A DNA stretch of 38,462 nucleotides, taken from the NCBI GenBank assembly GCA_021413845.1, contig JAIOPP010000061.1, positions 1 to 38,462 of the forward strand, read 5' to 3'. Positions 1 through 7,169 of this stretch are shown one piece after another (within the stretch, counting starts at the first letter, position 1; each line of letters begins with the position of its first letter). The notes beneath the pieces were generated by a model. It searched no databases. It saw only the letters and a program-made list of their open reading frames with translations, and was not told the DNA's origin. The translations under genes and the position numbers were made by a program. The stretch is from Planctomycetia bacterium (GTDB taxonomy: Bacteria > Planctomycetota > Planctomycetia > Pirellulales > PNKZ01).

Positions 1-1
1 C

Positions 2-55
2 GAGACTTACAAGCAGCACGCCCACCATGTCGAAGAAGTTAAAACGACCGAATGA
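2..55 (+). CDS. Possible C-terminal tail of a gene cut by the window edge
   Basis: The first frame open from the window edge reads about 17 residues ending in EEVKTTE and then a TGA. The composition (polar, charged, no rare residues) is compatible with a real protein tail, but the piece is too short to assign a family. It ends directly against a stop codon of a short reading frame on the opposite strand. It could equally be chance. Confidence 0.25.
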   Translation, partial: ETYKQHAHHVEEVKTTE

Positions 56-145
56 TTAGGCGACAATACGGCCTGTCGGGATGGTGAGCTTTGCCATGAT
101 CGACCGAAGTTGACCGTTTGAATTCCGGACTCATAATAAACGCAT

Positions 146-331
146 ATGGCAACTGCAATCGAAACCGCCGATCTCGAAGAGGTCTGTCGGGCTGCAATCG
201 AAAAGCGGCCGATCGACCCGGAAGTCTCCCTGCGCGTGCGCTCCCGCGCAAACGCTGTGCGAGAGGAGCTCCGCAAACGCGGAGCAACCGACGTGGCGGT
301 CTCTCTCATCCGTGAAGCCCGGGACGAATGA
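146..331 (+). CDS. Antitoxin-like small protein partnering a PIN toxin
   Basis: This 61-residue acidic/basic helical protein has the layout I associate with small antitoxin-like proteins beside PIN genes: a central 'I-D-P-E-V' turn, a long charged helix (S-RANAVREELRKRG) and a C-terminal 'R-E-A-R-D-E'. Its stop overlaps the start of the next gene in an ATGA arrangement, which implies translational coupling as in VapBC operons. By analogy it would bind and inhibit the PIN ribonuclease and autoregulate the operon; no DNA-binding domain is recognisable. The downstream toxin is frameshifted, so this antitoxin may be an orphan. There is no obvious Shine-Dalgarno sequence; the ATG was chosen because it opens the conserved part. 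Confidence 0.6.
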   Translation: MATAIETADLEEVCRAAIEKRPIDPEVSLRVRSRANAVREELRKRGATDVAVSLIREARDE

Positions 332-749
332 AACTCGTTCTCGATGCTTCGGTCGCGCTCAAGTTCGTGCTGAACGAGCGCGACTCCTTAATCGCCCGTA
401 AACTACAAGACGAATTTCGACGCGGGGTCCATGAGCTGATTACCCCGGATGTCTTTCCTGTCGAAGTCGGCAACGCGCTCACGAGTGCCGAGCGAAAGAA
501 ACTGATTCCCGACGGCTTTGCGGCTATTCTTTTCGCCGACGCCCTGGATCCGGCGCCTGTCTACATCCATCGCTACCGCTGATGGCACGCGCGATTGAAA
601 TCTCTTCGCAGACCCGAACGTCCGTCTACGACTGCCTCTATCTTTTGCTTGCGGAAGATCAAGGGTGCGATTTCGTAACAGCGGACGAGAAGCTCGTTCG
701 CTCTTTGGGCAGTTCCTCGAAGATCGTCGAGCTACGGCACTTGAGCTGA
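328..749 (+). pseudogene. VapC-like PIN-domain toxin, frameshifted
   Basis: PIN-domain proteins are Mg-dependent ribonucleases with four acidic active-site residues. The first frame gives the N-terminal half: MKLVLDASVALKFVL with Asp6, and PVEVGNAL with Glu46. It stops at TGA 580-582. The family's C-terminal half follows in another frame from about 576: PLMARAIEIS, then VYDCLYLLLAED and VTADEKL with the remaining acidic residues, ending at 749. Joined, the two parts give a normal length of about 140 residues, so one or a few bases were lost or gained near 576-582. A TGATG overlap lies at the break, so translation of a separate C-terminal piece is possible, but two half PIN domains would not be expected to work. 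An assembly error is also possible. Confidence 0.75.
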
Positions 750-957
750 TCGAAGTCGATTAGAAAATCACATGCCGGCGGCAGGGCGACGCTTCGAGAT
801 CTTCGGTCACACCCAGATGGCGTCGAGGCGGGCCGTTCGTGCTCCGCCCCTTATCAATCCCAAGCCTCCCCGGTAACATGGCGGCTGCTCGGTTCTGCCT
901 GGAATCGAACGCATTGCCTCACGCAAACTCGGCCCCCAATACAAGCGATCACGCGTC

Positions 958-2310
958 ATGCCCGACATCACTCCCTTTCGCGGTCTTCGATACGATCTCG
1001 GTCACGTCGGTTCGCTGAGCAACGTCATCTGTCCGCCGTACGACGTCATCGGGCCCGAGTTTCAAGACGCGCTCTATAAGAAGCATCCGGCGAACTTCGT
1101 GCGCGTCGAGTTGAACCGCGACGAACCGGGCGATAGCGAAGCCGACAACAAGTATTCCCGCGCTGCGAAGTTCCTCAAGAACTGGCGCAAGGAAGGGGTC
1201 TTGTTCCAAGAGCCGCAGAGCGCGATCTACGTCTACCACCAGACGTTCGATTACGCCGGCCGCACGCACACGCGCCGCGGATTCATGTGTCGCGTGAAGC
1301 TCGAGCGGTTCGGCGAAGGGAAGATCTACCCGCACGAAGAAACCCTCAGCGGCCCGAAGGCCGATCGACTGTTGCTCACGAAGGCTTGCAAGGCGAACCT
1401 CTCGCAGATCTTCGGCCTGTTCCCCGACGCCGACAACGAAGCGCAGAACATCGTCGAGATGGCGATCGCGGGCAGCCCGGCCGTCGAAGCGGAAGATCAC
1501 AACGGCGTGAAGCACCGGATGTGGACGCTGACGAACCTCGACGTCATCGCCAAGGTGCAAGAAGTGATGGGCCCGAAGCCGGTCTTCATCGCCGACGGCC
1601 ACCATCGCTACGAGACGGCCTGCAACTATCGCGACGAACTCGCCGCAGCCGCCGGCGGCTCGCTCCCCTCCGGTCATCCGGCGAATTACGTCCTCATGCA
1701 ATGCGTCGGCATGAACGATCCCGGCTTGCTCGTGCTCCCGACGCACCGCCTATTCCGTGGTCTGCCGGCCATGACCTCGGCGGAGCTCATCGCCAAGCTC
1801 GGCGACAACTTCACGACCCGCGTCGCCGGCGAAGGGGCCGATCTCGCGTCGGTCGTCTGGGACGAGATCGAACAAGAAGAAGAACAAGGAACGCTCGGCT
1901 TCTACACGAACAAGGACCAGCGTTGGGTCTTGGCCCGCATTACGCCGGCCGGTCGCGAGCAAATGGCTCGGATCGCCGCGGAACATAGCGAGCCGTGGCA
2001 AGAGCTCGGCGTAGCGATCCTCCATCGGCTCGTCGTCGAGACGTTGCTGAATGGTAAGGACTTGCCGAAGCCCAAGTACGTCCACACCATTGCCGAGGTC
2101 GTCGAAAGCCTGGAAGCCGGCGACGTCGGCGGACGGGATGCGACCGGCGTGATGAGCTCCGGCGGCCAGTTCGAAGTCTCCGCCTTGGTCATGCCGGCCA
2201 CGGTCGACCACATTCGGGTCATCAGCGAGCACGCCGAACGGATGCCCGCGAAGAGCACCTACTTCTACCCGAAGCTTCTAGGCGGCATGGTCGTGAACCC
2301 GCTGGAGTAA
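958..2310 (+). CDS. DUF1015 family protein (COG4198)
   Basis: This 450-residue soluble protein has the hallmarks of the DUF1015 family. The N-terminus reads 'PFRGLRYD...VICPPYDVI', there is an 'NFVRVELNRDEP' segment, a central 'YPHEETLSGPKADRLLL', the signature 'FIADGHHRYETACNYRDE' near residues 211-228, and a C-terminal 'MPAKSTYFYPKLLGGMVVNPL'. Length and termini match full-length members. The biochemical role of the family is not firmly established; a link to serine metabolism has been suggested from gene neighbourhoods elsewhere, but nothing around this copy supports it. It is flanked by a toxin-antitoxin relic and a long non-coding stretch, so it is probably monocistronic. No clear ribosome binding site precedes the ATG, which is common in planctomycetes. 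Confidence 0.88.
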   Translation: MPDITPFRGLRYDLGHVGSLSNVICPPYDVIGPEFQDALYKKHPANFVRVELNRDEPGDSEADNKYSRAAKFLKNWRKEGVLFQEPQSAIYVYHQTFDYAGRTHTRRGFMCRVKLERFGEGKIYPHEETLSGPKADRLLLTKACKANLSQIFGLFPDADNEAQNIVEMAIAGSPAVEAEDHNGVKHRMWTLTNLDVIAKVQEVMGPKPVFIADGHHRYETACNYRDELAAAAGGSLPSGHPANYVLMQCVGMNDPGLLVLPTHRLFRGLPAMTSAELIAKLGDNFTTRVAGEGADLASVVWDEIEQEEEQGTLGFYTNKDQRWVLARITPAGREQMARIAAEHSEPWQELGVAILHRLVVETLLNGKDLPKPKYVHTIAEVVESLEAGDVGGRDATGVMSSGGQFEVSALVMPATVDHIRVISEHAERMPAKSTYFYPKLLGGMVVNPLE

Positions 2311-3025
2311 CGGCGCCTCACGACAACCTCCGAGGCGAGCGGCCGGTGTAAGCCGGCCGGTTCCGCTGAGTGCCAAGCAGCCGATATGGCGACGGCACGC
2401 GGAGCGTGCCTGCAACGTTGGCCTACTTCTGCGCGTTGAAATCGCGAGCGCGAAGTGCGATGTTGGGCCTTGTGTGAGCGAGACGTGACTCCGACCTCTG
2501 CGAGGTTTCGACGCGTCGCTTCATTGCGACGACGGATCGCGACGGGAACCTTCGAGCTCAGCCGGTGCCGCTTGTCATCGCCGGGGCTCGAAGCAATCGA
2601 CTTGAATGTCGGTCCCTCGCGACGCCGGTCGGCCGCTCGGCTTAACGGCCGTGCGGCGTCTCCTTCCGGCCTGCGGTGCGTGAGCGTTTGCTTCGGCGAG
2701 CCTTCACGCGTCGCGATCCTTTGCCGCCGCGCGTTCAGACGAAGCGCGCGGCGACCGAATGCAGAGGGTCGAACCTACACGACGGTCTTCTTAGGGTTGC
2801 AAACCTGGGAAGAGCGCTTCGCTTGTGCTGGGTGTCGTCCGGTGCGTCGTTGCCCGCGTCCTGTTCTTCCGGCGAGACCGTTCGCGGAAGCCCGGTCGGG
2901 TGCAATGCTCTGCGCAGAGTACGTTTGACAAGAAGCCCGAACCGAACCGGGCAACGACGCACGAACTTTTTCGAACCGCGAATCGACCGCGATCCAGGGC
3001 CGTGCCATGCGCAATCAAAGTAGCA
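2311..3025. other. Non-coding stretch between DUF1015 gene and parS cluster
   Basis: About 700 bases without a convincing gene. Frames that stay open here are rich in Arg, Ser and Cys, lack family motifs and overlap on both strands, as expected for shadows in GC-rich DNA. A GGCCGG/CCGGCC hairpin lies just after the DUF1015 gene. I saw no tRNA, RNase P RNA, tmRNA or SRP RNA signature, and no DnaA-box cluster. Confidence 0.6.
2341..2358. repeat. Short GC-rich hairpin after the DUF1015 gene
   Basis: A 6-bp inverted repeat, GGCCGG and CCGGCC around a TGTAAG loop, lies 30 bases after the DUF1015 stop codon. There is no T-tract, so it is not a classic intrinsic terminator, but it may protect the mRNA end or be a dispersed palindrome. 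Confidence 0.45.
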
Positions 3026-3029
3026 GGCA

Positions 3030-3045
3030 CGTTCCACGTGCCGTC
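3030..3045. promoter_or_regulatory. Degenerate parS-like site 1
   Basis: The CACGTG core is preceded by a consensus-like GTTC half, but the right half (CCGTC) departs from the palindrome. The same 17-bp word, GGCACGTTCCACGTGCC, occurs in inverse orientation at site 2, which argues against chance. Confidence 0.5.
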
Positions 3046-3162
3046 CGCCACGAATGGCTTCGAGCAACGAACACGCCGGCTTCCCGGGATATGCATCCGG
3101 GGCTATTGAACGGAGGCTGAATTTGGCGCGAACGTGCGTTGCGCTGGAAAGACGCATGTGGT

Positions 3163-3178
3163 TACGGCACGTGGAACG
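3163..3178. promoter_or_regulatory. Degenerate parS-like site 2
   Basis: A CACGTG core followed by a consensus-like GAACG half; the left half (TACGG) is degenerate. It is the inverted copy of site 1, about 130 bases away. Confidence 0.5.
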
Positions 3179-3204
3179 TGCCTACTACGTTCAATACAGC
3201 CTGT

Positions 3205-3220
3205 CGTTCCACGTGGAACG
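3205..3220. promoter_or_regulatory. parS-like site 3, perfect palindrome
   Basis: CGTTCCACGTGGAACG is a perfect 16-bp palindrome and differs from the universal parS consensus only at flexible positions. It is a probable ParB-CTP loading site. Confidence 0.8.
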
Positions 3221-3254
3221 GCCATGGTCGACCGCGACCGTTGCGAGGTCTGAG

Positions 3255-3270
3255 TGTTTCACGTGAAACA
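3255..3270. promoter_or_regulatory. parS site 4, consensus
   Basis: TGTTTCACGTGAAACA is a perfect 16-bp palindrome that matches the canonical bacterial parS sequence bound by Spo0J/ParB. It lies about 230 bases upstream of the parA start. Confidence 0.95.
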
Positions 3271-3291
3271 AGTGGACTGCGCAAAGACGAA

Positions 3292-3307
3292 CGTTCCACG
3301 TGAAACG
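3292..3307. promoter_or_regulatory. parS site 5
   Basis: CGTTCCACGTGAAACG combines the two half-site variants seen in sites 3 and 4 around the CACGTG core, 37 bases after site 4. It is a strong parS candidate. Confidence 0.9.
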
Positions 3308-3312
3308 GGTGA

Positions 3313-3404
3313 GGAAAACCAGAAATCAGAAACTAGAAACCAGAATAAGGGAATGCACTCTCCCTTCCTTCTTCTGGTTTCTGACTTCTGGTTTCTACTT
3401 TTCC
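3313..3404. repeat. Long imperfect inverted repeat of CAGAAACCAGAA-type units
   Basis: The left arm repeats AGAAACCAG-like units and the right arm repeats their complement (TTCTGGTTTCTGACTTCTGG), separated by a short loop containing ATGCACTC. The arms pair imperfectly over roughly 30 bp. The element lies between the parS cluster and parA and is much more AT-rich than its surroundings. It may be a dispersed palindromic repeat, or an attenuator or insulator in the parA leader. Confidence 0.7.
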
Positions 3405-3502
3405 CCTCCTTTCGCCATTCCGGCTTTTTCATCTATCCGCTAACATCCCCGCCCGCATCGCTCGGTCGGAAGCTGAGCGAAGGCGTAGGGAAGGAGCCCG
3501 CG

Positions 3503-4252
3503 TTGGGTCGGATCTTGTGCGTCGCCAATCAGAAGGGTGGAGTCGGCAAGACTACGACGGCGGTCAATCTGGCCGTCGCCTTAGCCAAGACCGGCGCACG
3601 CACCTTGCTGGTCGACCTCGATCCGCAATGCAACGCCACCTCGGGCCTCGGCCTGCGCCCGACGGCCCGGCATCCGCTCGTGTCGCAAGAGTCGCTGGCC
3701 GATGCCGTGGCGAAGTCGGCGACGCCGAACCTCGACGTCTTGCCCGGCAGCCGGCGGTTCGAGGATGTCGAGTTTCTGGCCGGAGCCGATGCCGAGCAAT
3801 CGGCCACGCTCGTGCGCCGGCTCGAAAGCGGCTTGCTCAATCTCTACGACTTCGTCTTGATCGATTGCCCGCCGTCGCTCGGGCAGCTCACGCGCACCGC
3901 ACTCGCCGGCGCTACCGAAGTTTTGATGCCGATCCAGTGCGAGTTCTTCGCCATGGAAGGGCTCACGCAAATGATCGAAGTGATCCGCGAGGTGATGCAG
4001 CGCAATCCGCGCCGCCTCCGCTTCGGCGGAATCTTATTGACGATGTACGACGACCAGCTGGATCTCACGACGGAAGTCGACGCCGAAGTGCGCGACTTCT
4101 TCGGCGAGATCGTGTATCGAACCGTGATCCCGCGCGATGTCGCCGTGAGCGAAGCGCCGAGCCACGGACTTTCCGTTTTAGATTACGCCCCGCGCACCCG
4201 TGGCGCGCGGGCATACGCCGAACTTTGCCTGGAGGTATTGGAACGTGAGTAA
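3503..4252 (+). CDS. parA: ParA/Soj chromosome-partition ATPase
   Basis: ParA is the ATP-driven partner of ParB that moves or regulates the replicated origin region. The protein is 249 residues, normal for a small chromosomal Soj-type ParA without an N-terminal HTH. The deviant Walker A motif KGGVGKTTTAVNLA is near residues 11-24, switch-like LLVDLDPQCNAT near 35-46, and LIDCPPSLG in the middle. I chose the TTG at 3503 because AAGGAG (3491-3496) sits six bases upstream and the conserved 'GRILCVANQKGG' begins there. The frame stays open further upstream, but that part would translate parS sites and a palindromic repeat. The gene overlaps parB by eight bases, so the two are one operon. ParB binding to the upstream parS cluster could repress it, as known for other par operons. 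Confidence 0.96.
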   Translation: MGRILCVANQKGGVGKTTTAVNLAVALAKTGARTLLVDLDPQCNATSGLGLRPTARHPLVSQESLADAVAKSATPNLDVLPGSRRFEDVEFLAGADAEQSATLVRRLESGLLNLYDFVLIDCPPSLGQLTRTALAGATEVLMPIQCEFFAMEGLTQMIEVIREVMQRNPRRLRFGGILLTMYDDQLDLTTEVDAEVRDFFGEIVYRTVIPRDVAVSEAPSHGLSVLDYAPRTRGARAYAELCLEVLERE

Positions 4253-5279
4253 AGAACGACGCTTGGGCCGTGGCTTGGAAGCCTTGTTGGGAATGAGTAC
4301 CGAAGCGGTTGCCGGCGGGCCCGGACATTCCGCCGCGCCGAGTTCGCCCGCGCGCACGAATGCGAGCCCGAGCTTCGAGCGCGACTCCGCAACCTTCGAG
4401 CGCTCCGCCGCTCCGGTCGACGGCCTCCTCAGCCTTTCGATTCACGATGTCGAAGCCAATCCGTTTCAGCCGCGGCGCGAGTTCGATGAAGCCGAGATCG
4501 AGTCGTTGGCCGCGAGCATTCGCAGCCATGGGCTGATCCAACCGATCACGGTCCGGCGCGTCGGCGGACGCTATCAACTCATCGCCGGCGAACGACGCTT
4601 GCGCGCCGCCGGCAGGGCCGGCTGGACCGAAGTGCCGGCCCGTTTGATAGAGGCCGACGATCGACTCGCGGCCGAGTTGGCGATCGTCGAGAACTTGCAA
4701 CGCAAGGATCTCAACCCGCTGGAGAAAGCCATTTCGTTTCGGCAATATATCGAGCGCTACGGCTGCACCCAGGAAGAACTCGCCGGCCGATTGGAAATAA
4801 ATCGCTCGACCGTCGCCAACTTCATTCGCCTCTTGGAGCTCCCCGAGGAAGTGCAACAAGCGGTCCGCAGCGAACGGATCACCTACGGGCACGCGCGGGC
4901 CTTGCTGCCGCTCGGCGACGAGCGCGAACAAGCCGACTTCTGCCGCCGCATTCAAACCGAAGGGCTCAGCGTGCGGGCCGTCGAAGACTTCGTGCAAGAC
5001 GCGATCCACGCAGCCGATGCCGATCCGAGCGACCAGCCGCTCGACGACGCGGACGGCGCTGCCGATGCGGCTCCGAAAGTCGTGCGCGTGCGGGCGACGA
5101 AGTCGAAGCAAACCGCCGCGCTCGAGCAACAGCTGCGCCTCGCGCTCGGCTGCAAAGTCGACGTGCGCCAGAGCGGTAAAGGACGCGGCAAGATCGTCGT
5201 CCACTTCCCGAACCACGCCGAATTCGAACGCCTATTCCAACAACTCGCCGGCCCGTTCCATCAAGCGCAGGCGGGGTGA
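4245..5279 (+). CDS. parB: ParB/Spo0J centromere-binding CTPase
   Basis: ParB loads on parS, hydrolyses CTP and spreads as a clamp to form the partition complex. The 344-residue product starts with the ParA-contacting peptide SKERRLGRGLEALLG. After a variable linker comes the ParB/Srx-like domain (about 65-160) with 'NPFQPRREFDEAEIESLAASI' and the CTP-binding 'LIAGERRLRAA'. The 'ENLQRKDLNPLEKA' element follows, then the helix-turn-helix (RLEINRSTVANFIRLLELP) and the C-terminal dimerisation domain (AALEQQLRLALGCKVDVRQ). The GTG start is preceded by GGAGG (4231-4235) and overlaps the end of parA. Five parS-like sites lie upstream of the operon. Confidence 0.96.
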   Translation: MSKERRLGRGLEALLGMSTEAVAGGPGHSAAPSSPARTNASPSFERDSATFERSAAPVDGLLSLSIHDVEANPFQPRREFDEAEIESLAASIRSHGLIQPITVRRVGGRYQLIAGERRLRAAGRAGWTEVPARLIEADDRLAAELAIVENLQRKDLNPLEKAISFRQYIERYGCTQEELAGRLEINRSTVANFIRLLELPEEVQQAVRSERITYGHARALLPLGDEREQADFCRRIQTEGLSVRAVEDFVQDAIHAADADPSDQPLDDADGAADAAPKVVRVRATKSKQTAALEQQLRLALGCKVDVRQSGKGRGKIVVHFPNHAEFERLFQQLAGPFHQAQAG

Positions 5280-5295
5280 TGGGGGAAGCTTGAAG

Positions 5296-5991
5296 TTACT
5301 CCTGGCGGACCAGCAGATTTCGGCGAAATGATTCGATCACGCCGTCCTTAATTCCAAGAGAAGAGAGCATGCTTTGCACGGAGTCGTAGCGATCGCGTAC
5401 GAGGCCCAGCAATTCCGAGACGGTCGCTGTATGGGCTCGTCCGCCGGCTGGATCGAACGAGTCGCTGTGTGCATAGTCGGTCGCGATGGCTTGCTCGGTC
5501 ACGTCGAGAAGATCCAAAAGGCACGCGACGACGATGCCGGTCCGGTCACGTCCCGCGGAGCAGGAAATGAGGATGGGGATGCTCTCCGGGCAAGCGATCC
5601 GGAGGATTACGGTCGCCAGCGCGTGGCGACTGTCATCCAACATTTCCAAGTAACGAATCGCCGTGGCCCGAGGGCTTTGATCGGCGGGAGCGAGCCAATT
5701 TGGTCGAGCGGTCTCGAAGAGGGGAAGATGGACGACCTCAGCGCCGAGAGCAATGGGAGCGCTGCCGGACTGACCGACTTCGACGGTAGTTCGTAAATCG
5801 ATCACGCAGCGCAAACGAAGAGAGGCCAAAGCACGTTGCTCGGCCGGTGTAAAGCGTGACGGTGAGCTGCTCCGAAAGAAACATCTCGGCCGCACAACGA
5901 GCTTGCTGGTGCGCGTCGGCAGCCCGCCGAGGTCGCGCAAGTTTCGCAGGCGGAGTAGCGATGTCTCGTCGTCATGAGCTGCCGCGTTCAA
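5296..5991 (-). CDS. Tyrosine-protein phosphatase family (Y_phosphatase3-like)
   Basis: The product (about 231 residues) has 'LRNLRDLGGLPT' at the N-terminus, 'RCVIDLRTTVEV' in the middle and the cysteine-phosphatase P-loop CSAGRDRTGI, with Cys144 and Arg150 as nucleophile and phosphate-binding residue. This matches the MptpB/DSP-like family, which dephosphorylates tyrosine or other phospho-substrates. The residue before the nucleophile is Ser rather than the usual His, which may alter the cysteine pKa. I chose the TTG start because CGGAG lies eight bases upstream and the conserved region begins soon after. The frame remains open further upstream across the neighbouring DUF5076 gene, so the start is uncertain. 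The gene converges on parB, 16 bases away. Confidence 0.82.
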   Translation of the reverse strand: MNAAAHDDETSLLRLRNLRDLGGLPTRTSKLVVRPRCFFRSSSPSRFTPAEQRALASLRLRCVIDLRTTVEVGQSGSAPIALGAEVVHLPLFETARPNWLAPADQSPRATAIRYLEMLDDSRHALATVILRIACPESIPILISCSAGRDRTGIVVACLLDLLDVTEQAIATDYAHSDSFDPAGGRAHTATVSELLGLVRDRYDSVQSMLSSLGIKDGVIESFRRNLLVRQE

Positions 5992-6010
5992 CGAATGCGC
6001 TCCGGTAATT

Positions 6011-6029
6011 CGCTCACCTACAGTGAGCG
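6011..6029. promoter_or_regulatory. Palindrome in the phosphatase leader
   Basis: CGCTCAC and GTGAGCG form a 7-bp inverted repeat with a CTACA loop about 20 bases upstream of the proposed phosphatase start. A TACAAT hexamer lies just upstream on the same (minus) strand, so this could be an operator or a 5' leader hairpin. Confidence 0.35.
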
Positions 6030-6143
6030 GGATCGGATCTCGATTGTAACGCGATTGAACCAAGCAAAACAAACTGACGAACGAACTCGGGCTACAGCGT
6101 GCCAATAGGCGGGATGGTCTTTGCCAACATCGCCTGGAGTTGT

Positions 6144-6407
6144 TTACCAGTGACGTTCGAGAGATTCCTTGATTGTTGCCAAGGTGACGTCTGGATTTGC
6201 TCCCGTAACGTCTTTGATTGAAAGGGCGATGTTTTCTGCGATCGCAACAAGAATCTCGCCCCAAATCTCCGGTTGTTGATCGAGCCCAGTACCTGTACGT
6301 GTCATTACGGAGACTTTTCCATTACGTGCCCAACCGGAAAGCAATTCGTATGACCCGAGATCGCTTGCAATGGGCTCCGGAATCAAGAGGCGGCGCGGAT
6401 CGTTCAC
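6144..6407 (-). CDS. DUF5076-like small protein
   Basis: This 87-residue protein reads RRLLIPEPIASDLGSYELLSGWARNGKV, then 'DQQPEIWGEILVAIAENIALSI'. The layout (an LLIP start, a 'W(A)xxG' strand and a 'xxWGxxLVxIAxNIA' helix) resembles the DUF5076 family. That family has no established function. I preferred the internal GTG at 6407 because GAGAGG lies eight bases upstream and the conserved part starts there; an in-frame GTG at 6425 is the alternative. It is read in the same direction as the phosphatase, with a spacer of about 150 bases carrying its own promoter-like hexamer, so co-transcription is uncertain. Confidence 0.6.
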   Translation of the reverse strand: MNDPRRLLIPEPIASDLGSYELLSGWARNGKVSVMTRTGTGLDQQPEIWGEILVAIAENIALSIKDVTGANPDVTLATIKESLERHW

Positions 6408-6765
6408 GACATTTTCCTCTCGCACAGATATTCGGCCAGCGAATTGCGACCGAGCAGGAATGAATCACTCTCGCTGTTTTAACCTGCGGCACGACCGCCA
6501 ACAAATTAATCGCCGTGCAATTCCCGACTCTTTCGCAATCCGGTGTATGCTCGGCTTACCGATCAGTTCGTAGAACGCAGGCAGCGGAGTCGCGCTCCAA
6601 GAAACTCCGGGATATTCTTCCCGTCGACGGCGTTTTAGGACGGCGCGCTGCTACAATGGCGACCGCTCCGAGCTTGGAACGGTTCCAGGCTCGTTCCCCA
6701 CGGTCGTGTCGAGCGACACGGCCCATGACGACGGAAGCAAACCGAGAATCGCAGAGGATCAGATC
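6408..6765. other. Divergent intergenic region
   Basis: This stretch lies between the DUF5076 gene (leftward) and the 53-residue gene (rightward) and should carry both promoters. TACAAT at 6652-6657 could be a -10 element for the rightward gene. The overlapping short frames show no family features. Confidence 0.5.
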
Positions 6766-6927
6766 ATGACCACCCCCACGACACAAGAAAAGCTCATCGC
6801 CGTCAAACAGGCGTTGGCCGATAAATACCGCTCTTTGGCCGGCGTCGCGAAGAGCGACATGAAGCGGTTTCACTTCTCGCAGAAGGCCAAGAAGTATCAA
6901 ACGCAAGCGACGTACATGGCTCGCTAA
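6766..6927 (+). CDS. Small basic hypothetical protein (53 residues)
   Basis: The product begins MTTPTTQEKLIAVKQALADK and continues with a lysine/glutamine-rich helix ending TQATYMAR. It has no membrane segment or signal peptide and is predicted by eye to be two amphipathic helices. GAGGAT lies six bases upstream of the ATG, which decides the start over an in-frame ATG 60 bases earlier. A strong intrinsic terminator follows 50 bases downstream, which supports a real short transcription unit. Function unknown; I do not recognise a family. Confidence 0.65.
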   Translation: MTTPTTQEKLIAVKQALADKYRSLAGVAKSDMKRFHFSQKAKKYQTQATYMAR

Positions 6928-6977
6928 GCTCGCGCTCTGGCTCATTGAGCTGACGCGCAACGCAGCCGAGTCCTACG

Positions 6978-7015
6978 AAAAAAGGGACGTCTCCCGAATG
7001 GAGACGTCCCTTTTT
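6978..7015. terminator. Bidirectional intrinsic terminator
   Basis: A perfect 11-bp stem, GGGACGTCTCC/GGAGACGTCCC with a CGAAT loop, is flanked by A6 on the left and T5 on the right. It can terminate the 53-residue gene rightward and the tRNA-Pro gene leftward, whose 3' end is six bases away. Confidence 0.93.
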
Positions 7016-7020
7016 CTTAG

Positions 7021-7094
7021 TCGGGGCGACATGAGTTGAACATGCGACCTTCTGGTCCCAAACCAGACGCTCTGCCAGGCTGAGCTACGCCCCG
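7021..7094 (-). tRNA. tRNA-Pro (anticodon UGG)
   Basis: A complete 74-nt cloverleaf can be folded. The acceptor pairs CGGGGCG with CGCCCCG, the D stem GCTC with GAGC, and the anticodon stem TCTGG with CCAGA around TTTGGGA (anticodon TGG). The variable loop has five bases and the T stem GCATG pairs with CATGT. The 3' CCA is not encoded. It is followed directly by the shared terminator. Confidence 0.97.
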
Positions 7095-7169
7095 CGACTT
7101 TGGACCGGGCTATTATGCAGGAAACCGGGTTTCGCCGCTAGGTTCACTTTCGCTTTCATTTCCACATTC

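Noticed and set aside
2455-2928. Open frame of 157 codons between the DUF1015 gene and the parS sites
   Set aside because: Arg/Ser/Cys-rich, no motif, overlapping frames on both strands; a shadow frame of GC-rich DNA.
3254-3502. Extended N-terminus for ParA beginning in the parS cluster
   Set aside because: It would translate the parS palindromes and the CAGAAACCAG repeat and give an 83-residue leader absent from the family. A TTG with AAGGAG at the right distance starts exactly at the conserved sequence.
2311-3502. Replication origin at the par locus
   Set aside because: parS and parAB suggest oriC is near, but I found no DnaA-box cluster, AT-rich unwinding element or dnaA/gidA/rnpA genes in the window.
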